Shown: positions 1 to 8,651 of the stretch, one piece after another | Layout: each line of letters opens with the position of its first letter | How positions within the stretch are numbered: the stretch's first letter is position 1 | DNA from: CAZQYC01 sp043746555 | Lineage (GTDB): Bacteria; Pseudomonadota; Gammaproteobacteria; Steroidobacterales; Steroidobacteraceae | Direction of reading: 5' to 3' | Length of the DNA stretch: 20,220 nt | NCBI GenBank assembly: GCA_043746555.1 | Contig: JAYTQU010000271.1 | Location: forward strand, 1 to 20,220 | Notes under the pieces: model-generated | Databases searched by the model: none | What the model saw: only the letters and a program-made list of their open reading frames with translations | What the model was told of the DNA's origin: nothing | Position numbers and translations under genes: made by a program

Positions 1-585
1 GTTCCGGGTGGCGAACTCGAAAGTCGCAATGAAAGTTTCGGCGGCTTAGGTGCGGCGATGATTGTCGCGGTGCTTGGCATCGTTGCGATCTTGGTGCTCG
101 AATTCGGCAGTTTCAAAAGTACGTTAATTGTACTCACCGTCGTGCCGTTTGGAATCGCCGGCGGCATCGTAATGCTGGCGCTCACCGGCTACAGTATTTC
201 CTTTACGGCGTCCATCGGGTTTATTGCGCTGATCGGCATGGAGATCAAGAACTCGATCTTGTTGGTCGACTTTACCAATCAATTGCGCGAACGCGGTTAC
301 GCGATGGACGAAGCTATAGAAAAGGCCGGCGAGATTCGCTTCCTGCCGATTCTTCTTACCAGCGCAACCGCGACCGGCGGACTCTTGCCGTTGGCGCTAC
401 AAGGCAACGAAATGTATTCCCCGCTTGCGTGGGTAATGATCGGAGGTTTAATCGCCTCGACCTTGGTTGCGCGCGTCGTCACACCGGTTGTCTACAAACT
501 CATTCCGCCTTCGGTAGTGGTTTCCGCAATTCGCGATGATGTCGAGTTCGCAACGCCTGCCGAGACGATAGCAGAAGGCGGATAA
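1..585 (+). CDS. RND efflux permease, C-terminal fragment (5' end outside window)
   Basis: The reading frame is open from base 1 and ends at TAA 583-585, giving the last ~194 residues of an RND (AcrB/CusA-like) inner-membrane pump. Hydrophobic segments corresponding to TM8-TM12 are visible. The segment reading IGFIALIGMEIKNSILLVDF is the TM10 region, whose Lys belongs to the proton-relay network of RND pumps. It is followed by the usual RFLPILLTSATATGGLLPLAL stretch and a short cytoplasmic tail. The pump would drive proton-coupled export from inner membrane or periplasm with an adaptor and an outer-membrane channel encoded outside the window. Substrate cannot be read from this fragment. A terminator-like hairpin follows directly, so this is probably the last gene of its operon. 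Confidence 0.93.
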   Translation, partial: VPGGELESRNESFGGLGAAMIVAVLGIVAILVLEFGSFKSTLIVLTVVPFGIAGGIVMLALTGYSISFTASIGFIALIGMEIKNSILLVDFTNQLRERGYAMDEAIEKAGEIRFLPILLTSATATGGLLPLALQGNEMYSPLAWVMIGGLIASTLVARVVTPVVYKLIPPSVVVSAIRDDVEFATPAETIAEGG

Positions 586-600
586 TGATTGCTAACGCCG

Positions 601-661
601 CCTCTCTTCCACGCGCAGGAAACGTTTCCCTCTCTGCGTTGTTGGAAGGGAGCGCTTTTTT
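601..661 (+). terminator. Rho-independent terminator-like hairpin after the RND gene
   Basis: The left arm CTCTCTTCCA (602-611) pairs with TGGAAGGGAG (643-652) through ten positions including one G-T wobble. The loop contains the perfect palindrome GGAAACGTTTCC (618-629), and six T residues follow (656-661). It would end RND-operon transcription. It sits only 22 nt before the preferred msrB start, so it may be leaky or act as an attenuator. Confidence 0.5.
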
Positions 662-683
662 GCATGAGGGGATGGGACGGACT

Positions 684-1151
684 ATGACGCAAACGAAACG
701 ATCTTCCAGCGGCTACGATTTGACTCCGCTTAATTCAAACCAGCGCAATGTGCTGGCACTGGCACTCACGGCCGAAGAACGTCGCGTCATATTGAATCAA
801 GGTACCGAACCTCCTTTCTGCGGCACCTTGCTCAACAACAAAGAATCCGGAATTTATGCGTGCCGCCTTTGCGGTCTACCGCTCTTTCGCGCCGACAACA
901 AGTTCGAATCCGGCACCGGTTGGCCAAGTTTTTATCAAGGCATCGACGACGCGCATATCGCCGAGATCAGCGATACCAGCCACGGCATGCTGCGAATCGA
1001 AATTCGCTGCGCACGTTGCGACGGGCATCTCGGTCATGTGTTTGCCGATGGTCCGCCGCCAACGCACAAACGTTACTGCCTCAACTCGATCTCGATGCGG
1101 TTTTATCCCAAGGGAGTGGAGCCCCAGCAACAGGTGGGTGGTGGCGAATAA
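684..1151 (+). CDS. msrB: Peptide-methionine (R)-S-oxide reductase MsrB
   Basis: A 155-residue cytoplasmic enzyme that reduces methionine-R-sulfoxide in proteins, with electrons normally supplied by thioredoxin. The single SelR domain covers most of the protein. Zinc-binding CxxC pairs are visible (C60/C63 and C109/C112), as is the signature FESGTGWPSF (~74-83). The catalytic Cys is in RYCLN (C132). C46 in the GTEPPFCG segment is at the place where Xanthomonas-type MsrB proteins carry the resolving Cys (inferred). ATG 684 is chosen because a purine-rich GGGACGG lies just upstream and homology begins right after it. An in-frame ATG at 585, overlapping the RND stop, would add 33 unconserved residues spanning the terminator-like hairpin, and is less likely. 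Confidence 0.93.
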   Translation: MTQTKRSSSGYDLTPLNSNQRNVLALALTAEERRVILNQGTEPPFCGTLLNNKESGIYACRLCGLPLFRADNKFESGTGWPSFYQGIDDAHIAEISDTSHGMLRIEIRCARCDGHLGHVFADGPPPTHKRYCLNSISMRFYPKGVEPQQQVGGGE

Positions 1152-1442
1152 GCTACATGAGCGAGCCTTCCTTCTAAAGAGTTCGCTGACTAGTGCGAGT
1201 CAATCATTGCAGCCGGAGCAGCTCCATCGCCAGCCAAATGCACGCCAAGAGACTACTTTCAAAGGATATTCAGCTACTTGAATGATTTCGCTATCTGTGG
1301 TTGAGGCACGGAAATATTGCTTTTGCGTTAATTTCCATGTTGCGTGTTCCCAACGACAATCTTAGTATCACGGGGATAATGAGGGTATTGTGCTGTCTTG
1401 TACGGATCTGGGTCTGTACTTCTTCAACGAAAGGGGGTTCCT
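1152..1442 (+). promoter_or_regulatory. msrB to TonB-receptor intergenic region with possible promoter
   Basis: No gene is seen here. A weak sigma-70-like pair TTGCGT (1340-1345) and TAGTAT (1363-1368) with a 17-nt spacer could drive the receptor. A strong ribosome-binding site, AAGGGGG (1431-1437), lies 5 nt before the GTG start at 1443. The RBS is convincing; the promoter is only a possibility. Confidence 0.3.
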
Positions 1443-3971
1443 GTGAACGCGAGTAAATTGCGATTAAAGAATTGTATTGTCGGAACGCTGTTGGCTGCCG
1501 CGAGCACCGCAGCAATGGCTTAAGAAAAAACGACTGTTTTGGAAGAAATCGTTGTCACCGCGCAAAAGCGTAGCGAGAGTCTGCAAGAGGTGCCCATTGC
1601 GGTTACTGCGTTGACCGGTCAGACACGCGATCTTGTCGGTATCCAAACGATTCAGGACATGACCAACTTTACGCCCGGCATTACGTATACCGCTTCTCTC
1701 GATCGAATGTTCGTGCGCGGCATCGGTAGAAGTACCAACAATCTTTCGATCGATCCTGCGGTCGCAACCTATCGCGATGGATTCTATAGCTCGTTCAACA
1801 CCACCGCGAATAGCAGTACCATGTTTGTCCAGCAAGTTGAACTCTTGCGCGGCCCGCAAGGAACGTTGTACGGGCGTAACGCAATCGGCGGCGCACTTAA
1901 CTTGACGAGCGTGCGGCCGACTAAGGAATTCGAAGGTCAATTTCGCACCGATATTGGCAGCTATTTGGAAAAGACCGCTGAAGCCACCGTGTCTGGCCCG
2001 ATCACCGATTGGTTGCGCTATCGCATGACGGCCGGGAGCTATCGACAAGACAAGGGCTTCTTTCAAAGCACGCAAGGCCACGCCAACGACGGCTACGGCT
2101 TAAAGGACAACCTTGAGTTCGAGGGACAACTCGCCGCGAACATTGGCGACTCGGTCGACCTCTGGTTCAAGTTCAACCATGCGGAAGTGAGTGAAGGTTA
2201 CGGCACTGCGGTGAATCGCTCGGACTATGTCACCAACAACACGACGGTTTCATGTCCGAATACAACAGTTCCTGCAATTGCTTCGATTGTTTGCACCGGC
2301 TCGCTCGGTCCTAATGCATTATTCAATACGGGTACCGGGCTTAATCCGGCGAATCCACAGTATACGACCGCACGGCCGAGCGTGATCGATCCCTACACGA
2401 TCAACAACGACACGCCGAATCACGATACGACGACTGGTCATCACGTGTATGAGCTGGAAGCGATTGCGCATCTTGGGTTCGCGGATCTGAAATACGTCGG
2501 CGGATACCAGGAGTACGTCTACAATCTGCTCACGGACTTCGACGGCTCTACTCGAGGTTCATATGTCTACACCCCTGTGCTGCCGCCGCCGGCACCTGGT
2601 AATCCACCGACTGCAGCGAATGGCTTTCCTGTTACTGTCTTTACGCAAATCAATAGCCACTATAAGGAAGATAAGCACTACTACAGCAACGAGATCAACT
2701 TGATTTCCACCGCTGATAGCGCGCTAAAGTATGTCTTCGGTCTGTACCAATATCACGAACGATTTTATCAACCGGTTTTAATCGGCACCGACGGTTTGCA
2801 GCCACAGTTGGTCCATCCGTTGGCGTTGCCGACGTTTACGCCGGCCGCGGCCAATCTCACGGATGATCCGTACTACGTCGCTCAAAGAACGATGGCTCAG
2901 TCCGAGGCTGCGTATGGAGAACTCGATTGGGATATTACCCAAGCGCTTCGTTGGACGGTGGGTTTGCGTTACTCGCAGGATCGAAGGGTATCGAATGAGT
3001 ACGTTCGCGAAGTTTTTTGGGATCCAACTTTAAATGGCGCTCTCTCTCCGGCCCTCGATATCACCAACTCCGTGACGGGCGGTCGCGGCACACTGCTTCC
3101 CGATGGTACCTACACGCGTCGTCTCGGCATTCGATCGCATGCCACGACTGGAACGTTCGGTTTTCAATGGAAGCCGGCCCAGGATACGATGGGATACTTC
3201 AAATACTCTCGCGGATATAAAGAATCCGGCATCAACTCAGGCGCCGCCATCACGACGAATGCCTACACGGATCCTGAGTACGTCAATGCGTATGAGCTTG
3301 GCTGGAAACAAACGATTGCCAGTCAATTTATCGTTGACGCGGCGCTCTTCTACAACGACTACCAAGGCGCCCAGTATCCGCTGACGCTCATACCAGGTGG
3401 TTCTGGTCCCCAACAGCCGCTCGCGCAAACCGCCTTCTTCAATATCAACGAAAAGATCTACGGCGCCGAGTTTGAAACGCATTGGACGCCGATCGATGAT
3501 TTGACGCTTTGGATCAACTACTCTTATCTCCATGCCGTGTTTGCCGACAGCCGATCTTTCTACGATGCAATCACGAAAGCATACGTGCCGCTTGACGGCG
3601 ATACCGTGCCGGCATCGCCGAAGAACAAAGCATCGTTCAACGCGGTGTACACGTTCCATTTCTCACCGGGTTCGCTCTCGTTATCGGGCAGTTACTCGTG
3701 GCGCGACCAGGTGGCGTCCAGCGCGTTCAACGATCCAGGCTTCCTTGCGCCGGCTTATGGCATCGCCGATGCTCGCGTGACATGGATCGACACCGCGAAT
3801 AAATACAGCATCATTGGGTATATCCGCAATGCAACAAACAAGTTGGCATTCGATTACGTGTCGATTGCCAACACGGCAAGCGGTTTGACTACAACTCAAA
3901 GCATTCTGCCACCCCGTCAGGTTGGCATGCAGTTCCAGTATCGTTTCGGAGGTGCAGCCGCGGGTAAATAG
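1443..3971 (+). pseudogene. TonB-dependent outer-membrane receptor interrupted by in-frame TAA at 1521-1523
   Basis: From GTG 1443, preceded by a strong RBS, the frame encodes a classic signal peptide (NASKLRLKNCIVGTLLAAAS, then TAAMA). TAA (1521-1523) follows, and the same frame resumes with EKTTVLEEIVVTAQKR, the usual start of a mature TonB receptor with its TonB-box-like segment. The remaining ~815 codons are intact: a plug domain with the LLRGPQGTLYGRNAIGGAL motif, then a beta-barrel ending RFGG plus a short Ala/Gly tail. Proteins of this kind import siderophores, carbohydrates or other large nutrients using TonB energy. The expected residue at the stop is Gln (CAA to TAA is one transition). 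Initiation after the stop (e.g. TTG 1539) would give a protein lacking a signal peptide and therefore not exported. It is either freshly inactivated, read through, or a sequence error. The AraC gene downstream may regulate it. Confidence 0.88.
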
Positions 3972-4002
3972 AACTGCCTCCGCGTTATTTTCATTCAACT
4001 TT

Positions 4003-4038
4003 GGCGCCGATTCGAATCTCGATCGGCGCCATTTTTTT
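4003..4038 (+). terminator. Rho-independent terminator after the TonB receptor
   Basis: A perfect 9-bp stem, GGCGCCGAT (4003-4011) with ATCGGCGCC (4022-4030), encloses a 10-nt loop and is followed by seven T residues (4032-4038). It isolates the receptor transcript from the regulator gene. Confidence 0.9.
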
Positions 4039-4134
4039 ATCTGATGTGGCGATGCCGTTGACCTGCTGTGATTCGCGCATCAGTATGTGTCGAGTTTTTG
4101 GCTCTCATTGAAGTTGACTATTGGGGCAAGCCTC

Positions 4135-5022
4135 ATGGATTCTAAATCGCAACTCGCAAGCGAAGAGGCGTCGCCGCCGTATGGCGCAATGCGCTCAGTG
4201 ATGTGCGATCACATTTACGTTCCCAGCCCAAACGTACAGATATATACGAGTCCGTGCATCACAGCTCATGTAAGTACTCCGTTCGATGTGTTAGTCGGCG
4301 TCACAGCTTGTCGACAGGCATTTTCGATGACGATCGGCGACTCTGTTGTACACGGCAATGCCATGGCGGCCGGTCCGCGCGAACGTCGCGTAGACGCGAA
4401 AAGCGTACGACTCGTGATTGTTCAGTTCGATCCCTTTCATCCGGCCTATCGGCTCTTTCGTCGCCAGCGATCGGTTCTGCAGCTCGATCGCGAGCAGCTC
4501 GCTGCTTTTGATTGTCATCTAAACTCCGCTTATGAAGGCACGCTCTCGCTGCAAGGTTCGCAGGAACTAAGCAACGAAGTGGTTGCGTTGTTGACGCGGC
4601 AATTGTCATCCGTGCCTCCTTTAGATGCGCGCGTGAAAAAAGTAATGGTGTTGCTATACGAAGATCCACGTCTGTCTGTTGAGGAGCTGGCAGCGCGCAA
4701 CGACCTGTCTTACGACCGCATGTCGCATCTATTTGTCGACGACTTGGGCATGTCTATTCGCAGCTTTCAGGTCTGGGTGAAGCTACATCGCGCGCTGGTC
4801 GGTATTCGTCACGGACAGTCGCTGATCGAACTCGCCCAGATTGCCGGCTTTAGCGATGCGGCACACTTGAGTCGTGTTTACAAGCAAGTATACGGCGCGC
4901 CACCGTCATACTTCTATTTTAGCGGTAGTGTAAAGTTGATTGCATCGTTCGCGGGCGCAGTGCCGGGTGCGCCGGTGACTGCACCTTGCGTTGAGCTTTC
5001 TAACGTCACGTTGTCCACGTAA
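4135..5022 (+). CDS. AraC/XylS-family transcriptional regulator
   Basis: A 295-residue DNA-binding regulator. Residues ~162-260 form the two helix-turn-helix AraC domain: LSVEELAARNDLSYDRMSHL is the first HTH and SLIELAQIAGFSDAAHLSRV the second, followed by the usual YGAPPSYF end. The N-terminal ~150 residues are probably a cupin-like sensor whose ligand is unknown. ATG 4135 is preferred because of the GGGGC stretch upstream; a GTG at 4087 would add 16 residues. It lies between the TonB receptor and the TPR-sulfotransferase and is separated from the receptor by a terminator, so it has its own promoter. Regulation of either neighbour is plausible but unproven. Confidence 0.9.
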   Translation: MDSKSQLASEEASPPYGAMRSVMCDHIYVPSPNVQIYTSPCITAHVSTPFDVLVGVTACRQAFSMTIGDSVVHGNAMAAGPRERRVDAKSVRLVIVQFDPFHPAYRLFRRQRSVLQLDREQLAAFDCHLNSAYEGTLSLQGSQELSNEVVALLTRQLSSVPPLDARVKKVMVLLYEDPRLSVEELAARNDLSYDRMSHLFVDDLGMSIRSFQVWVKLHRALVGIRHGQSLIELAQIAGFSDAAHLSRVYKQVYGAPPSYFYFSGSVKLIASFAGAVPGAPVTAPCVELSNVTLST

Positions 5023-5168
5023 TTTATCGATGGCTTGTAACTCTAGCGTCTGTCACCGTCGCTTCGTCATGTGATTTCTCAAACTCGTCTGCGATCTTTG
5101 GAAAAACAATGTACGCACGATCTCTCGAAAATGCGCGTTCGTTGAAAGCAAAGAATCGCGGGTGAATT

Positions 5169-6677
5169 ATGACGCACGAACCAAAATGCGCTGACGACGC
5201 GGAAGAGATACTCAATCGCGCTGCGGTTTTGTATCAAGCCAATCGCCTAACAGAAGCGGCCGGACTGTATTCTCGAATTAACGTTGCAGCGCCCGAACAC
5301 GTCGCCGCAAGATATCAATTGGCAATGATCGATTTGAAGCTCGGTCATTTCGAAAAAGCCGTTGACGGATTTCGGTACGTAGTTGCGCAAGATCCAGATT
5401 CATTCGTTGCCTATTACAACTTGGGGTTCACCTACCAACAACTCGGACGCTGGCAGCTCGCTTACGAAGCCTACGAACGAGCGAGCGCGTTACAGCCGAG
5501 TGATATTCCTACGCTATTTGGTCTGGCTGCGGCCTTCGCGTTTCTCGGCAGGCTCAATGACGCCGTGGCATGTTATCGCACTCTCATTTCGATACCTAGC
5601 GTTCGTCTACGAGCCTTAGTTCGTCTTGCGATCCTCGACCCTGCAGCAATAACAACGGACGAACTGGCGACAATGAAACATGCGACGCGCGTTGCGTTAA
5701 ATATTGAGCAAGACATTGAGCTCCATTTCGCGCTCGGCGAGGCGCTTGAGCGTCGCCAACAATTCGACGCGGCCTTCGATGCCTTTGCATCCGGCAACCG
5801 GCGCAAGCGGGACTCTCTCGTCGGCACATCGAATCCGAATTCCGTCGCACGCCAACATCAGGACCTCATTAACGGGATTCGACGCCAATTCGATGCAGGA
5901 TTCATTGCAAGACACGCACACGCAGGAAACAATTCAACAGCACCAATTTTCATTGTGGGAATGCCGCGTTCCGGATCAACGCTGATAGAGCAAATATTGT
6001 CCAGCCATCCGGATATTCAAGGCTTTGGCGAGTATCCAACGTTGCCTAAAGTGATTGGGCGAGCTTACCCATACGACCCGAAGGCTCCGCGTCTCATCGA
6101 TCATTTCGCGTCGTTGGGCGATCAATATCTTGACGAAATGAAGTCGCTAGGCTGGCGGCATACGCCGCGATTCGTCGACAAAATGCTCGACAACTATTTG
6201 CATGTTGGCATGATTCACCTGATGTTTCCCAATGCGATTATCTTGCACAGCGTACGAAATGCGATCGACACTTGTTTCGCGTGCTTTCGGCAGTTGTTTA
6301 CGGGCGCCGGCAATGAGTCGACGTACGACTTACGAGATATCGCCGGCGAATACTTGCGTTATCGCGAAATGATGGCTCATTGGCAAACAGTTCTACCGGA
6401 GCGCGTAATCGCTATTGAATATGAGGCGTTAGTCAACGATCCGGAATCGCAGATTCAGCGCTTGGTCACCGATGTGTGCGGTCTTGAGTGGAACGATGCG
6501 TGTCTAGACTTTCACAACTCGTCGCAGCCCGTCCGTACTGCCAGCAGCAGTCAAGTGCGAAAACCAATATTTTCAAGTTCGGCACAACGCTGGCGTCGCT
6601 ACGAAAATCATCTGGCGCCGCTGATCCATGCCCTTGGGCCATTCGTAGACGACGTTCGAGCCGAACCGAATTCCTAA
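5169..6677 (+). CDS. TPR-repeat sulfotransferase family protein
   Basis: A 502-residue fusion protein. Residues ~10-230 form tetratricopeptide repeats (e.g. AYYNLGFTYQQLGRWQLAYEAYERASALQP), a protein-binding scaffold. Residues ~255-490 form a PAPS-dependent sulfotransferase: IFIVGMPRSGSTLIEQI is the 5'-phosphosulfate loop, HSVRNAIDTCFACF the 3'-phosphate-binding strand/helix, and TASSSQVRKPIFSSSAQRWRRYE the typical C-terminal motif. No signal peptide is present, so it is cytoplasmic. It would move a sulfuryl group from PAPS to an unidentified acceptor. Genes of this architecture are often found next to TonB-dependent receptors in proteobacteria with many such receptors, as here. No strong RBS precedes ATG 5169. 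An in-frame ATG at 5109 is cut off by TGA 5163-5165. Confidence 0.92.
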   Translation: MTHEPKCADDAEEILNRAAVLYQANRLTEAAGLYSRINVAAPEHVAARYQLAMIDLKLGHFEKAVDGFRYVVAQDPDSFVAYYNLGFTYQQLGRWQLAYEAYERASALQPSDIPTLFGLAAAFAFLGRLNDAVACYRTLISIPSVRLRALVRLAILDPAAITTDELATMKHATRVALNIEQDIELHFALGEALERRQQFDAAFDAFASGNRRKRDSLVGTSNPNSVARQHQDLINGIRRQFDAGFIARHAHAGNNSTAPIFIVGMPRSGSTLIEQILSSHPDIQGFGEYPTLPKVIGRAYPYDPKAPRLIDHFASLGDQYLDEMKSLGWRHTPRFVDKMLDNYLHVGMIHLMFPNAIILHSVRNAIDTCFACFRQLFTGAGNESTYDLRDIAGEYLRYREMMAHWQTVLPERVIAIEYEALVNDPESQIQRLVTDVCGLEWNDACLDFHNSSQPVRTASSSQVRKPIFSSSAQRWRRYENHLAPLIHALGPFVDDVRAEPNS

Positions 6678-6742
6678 TACGATTTGGCTGACGATGCACC
6701 GAGATCAAGCCGTCGGTAATCGGCCTATCCGCGGTCTTCGCG

Positions 6743-7729
6743 TTAGTGTAAGGAGAACCGCGATACAAAGCTCCAAATTTCTTCGCTGGCATTTAATTCG
6801 TGACTCACTTTGCCTACTATTCGCGCGCCCAAATAGGGACTGCCGCTTGGCCAGGTGTGACCGCCGCCGAGAATTTCATAGAGACGCACTTCCGCGCCGT
6901 CGGTACATTCGCGCGCGACGTGACGAATTACCGACGTGCCGTCGTTGGCGATTCGATCATGTGCCGCATGGGTAATGGGCAGTGCGCAGTCGCCGAGCTT
7001 GATCCAGCGCTCGAAGGATTCTTGCGCGGAGAGAACTTGGCCGTGACGGCTCCACAAAACTTTTATTTCGCCGCCAACCCACGGCATCAACGGATCGTCG
7101 GTGCCTTCGATGATGGCAATCGGCGCCATGCGCGACGGACGGCATTCTGCGGCGAGCTCCACGGAAAGATTTGCGGCAACCGGTGCAACTGCCGCGACGA
7201 AGTCCGCGGCATCGCACGCCAGTCGATACGACATGAGTCCGCCATTGGAGATGCCCGTTGCATAGATGCGATTGCTATTCACCGCTTCGTGCTCTGCGAT
7301 GTGAGCGACCAACGCGCGCAAGAAGCCGACATCGTCGATGCCTTCACGCACCGCTTTTGTCTTGAGATCGCTCCGTCCGTCGTTCCAACTTCTGCCGACT
7401 CCGTCCGGATACACAACGATGACACCGTGCTTATCGGCGATACGATTGAATTGCCCGAGGGTAAGACCTTCCATTGAACTGCCGGAGCCGCCGCCGCCGT
7501 GCAATACCAACAGCACCGGCGCAGTCGATTTGTGCGAAGCCTTCGATTTGTAAATCCGATAGGTGCGGGTTTCGCCTTCGAACTGCATATTCATGCAGCG
7601 GGATTCTATTTTGACGGTGCTGCGACCGCGCATCGACATGCATTGGATAGCTTTAGAATTGGCAGACTGTGCGGCACACGCCGCCAAAGCGGCTATCGCC
7701 GAACAAGCAGCGCGCGCGCATCGATTCAT
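6743..7729 (-). CDS. Secreted PHB-depolymerase-like (LpqC-type) esterase, probable lipoprotein
   Basis: A 328-residue alpha/beta hydrolase of the PHB depolymerase/feruloyl-esterase family. It starts with a lipoprotein signal peptide whose lipobox LAAC ends at Cys18, so the protein is probably membrane-anchored in the periplasm or outer membrane. VLLVLHGGGGSGSSMEGL supplies the oxyanion region. GISNGG carries the nucleophile Ser161, GTDDPLMPW the acid (Asp211/212) and GGGHTWPSG the His (H291). It would hydrolyse esters such as polyhydroxyalkanoates or plant-wall esters; the substrate is not determined. The start at 7729 is chosen because its ATG overlaps the stop of the upstream hydrolase (ATGA) and GGAG lies 9 nt before it. 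A start at 7765 would add 12 residues from inside the neighbour. The two genes appear translationally coupled. Confidence 0.88.
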   Translation of the reverse strand: MNRCARAACSAIAALAACAAQSANSKAIQCMSMRGRSTVKIESRCMNMQFEGETRTYRIYKSKASHKSTAPVLLVLHGGGGSGSSMEGLTLGQFNRIADKHGVIVVYPDGVGRSWNDGRSDLKTKAVREGIDDVGFLRALVAHIAEHEAVNSNRIYATGISNGGLMSYRLACDAADFVAAVAPVAANLSVELAAECRPSRMAPIAIIEGTDDPLMPWVGGEIKVLWSRHGQVLSAQESFERWIKLGDCALPITHAAHDRIANDGTSVIRHVARECTDGAEVRLYEILGGGHTWPSGSPYLGARIVGKVSHELNASEEIWSFVSRFSLH

Positions 7730-8592
7730 AATCGTTGCTCCAACCACTGAGTAGACAGCGGCCATAAGGTTTGCTCCGAATGGCGTCGGAAGAATCCAAA
7801 GTGCCCGATGCGAACGACGCCGAGGTCGGACGGCGCAATTCGTTGGTGTTCGATCGACGCATTGGCGTAAAAGCGATGTAGCGATTCGGTACTGACGGCC
7901 GACATCAGTTCGTCGTCGGTAAACGAGAGCAACAGCATCGGCGTCTTCAAGGTGGCAAAGTCGGCTCGCACACTATCGCCTTCGACGCCAATCATGTATT
8001 CCGGATGCAAACACCAGCGACGCCATTGCCCAATAACGCCGCGCGGTAAATTTCCGATGACGCGCAGCGTCTTGCCCGGAAAGTAACCGAACAGCGCCGT
8101 TAGCGGAGGTACGAGTAGATGAAACATTAGTAGTGAAGTGCGCGGAGTATTTTGCGCGGTGTCGCGCCAGTAGCCGCTGCCGGACGCGACCATAACGACG
8201 CCGTCGATAAGATCTCGATTCGGAATCATACCGATCAGTTGTCCGCCAAGACTGTGACCGACGACGAATAACGGTCGATCCGGCAGCCGCACTTTCAGGG
8301 TTTCGATCATCGTTGCGCAATCGTCTTCAGCCTAATTGGAGACATCGACATCGACCTCTCGCAACGAGCGCGGCACCGACAGCCCCATGCCGCGATAATC
8401 GAACGTCGCCGCGAGAAAATCCTGCCCCGCCAGCCATTGTGCACATTCGGCGTAGAAGTTTTGCGTCACGCCCATTGCAGCCGGCAACAATATCGAAGCG
8501 CGCGGTGTACGCGACACAAAGAAGCTCGCCGTAAGCGACGACTTGTCGGGCAGCGAAATCGATTCGACGAAGGTTTGTATCGGCCGGTACAT
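7726..8592 (-). pseudogene. Alpha/beta hydrolase (COG4757-like) interrupted by in-frame TAG at 8332-8334
   Basis: One reading frame runs from ATG 8592 to TGA 7726-7728 and codes for 288 residues, except that codon 87 is TAG. The N-terminal part contains LLPAAMGVTQNFYAECAQWL and FDYRGMGLS. The C-terminal part has GHSLGG (Ser ~114), FTDDE (Asp ~226/227) and GHFGFF (His ~264), the full catalytic triad. Family members have Trp at the stop position (a DW-[G/A]-E-x-D-type segment), so TGG to TAG is the simplest explanation. A restart at ATG 8310 would give a 194-residue piece without the first core strands. Function in this family is unknown beyond predicted hydrolase. The gene is divergent from the ABC-transporter block and overlaps the esterase gene by 4 nt. 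Confidence 0.85.
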
Positions 8593-8619
8593 ACAGCACT
8601 AAAGAGCGCGGATCGTCGC

Positions 8620-8625
8620 TATAAT
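8620..8625 (+). promoter_or_regulatory. Possible -10 element upstream of the MacA-like gene
   Basis: A consensus TATAAT lies in the short region between the divergent hydrolase and adaptor genes, 26 nt before ATG 8652. No good -35 is visible at the expected distance, so the call is weak. Confidence 0.3.
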
Positions 8626-8651
8626 CTCGCCGTTCCCACGAGTGAAGTCCA

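Noticed and set aside
5109..5165. In-frame ATG with a GGA upstream, ending in TGA just before the sulfotransferase start, as a possible fourth interrupted gene or leader.
   Set aside because: The encoded 18 residues show no signal peptide or family similarity, and TPR-sulfotransferases need no such extension; chance is the simplest reading.
6800..7477. A 225-codon plus-strand frame opposite the PHB-depolymerase-like gene.
   Set aside because: It is antisense to a gene with a complete catalytic triad and lipobox, and its translation shows no recognisable domain.
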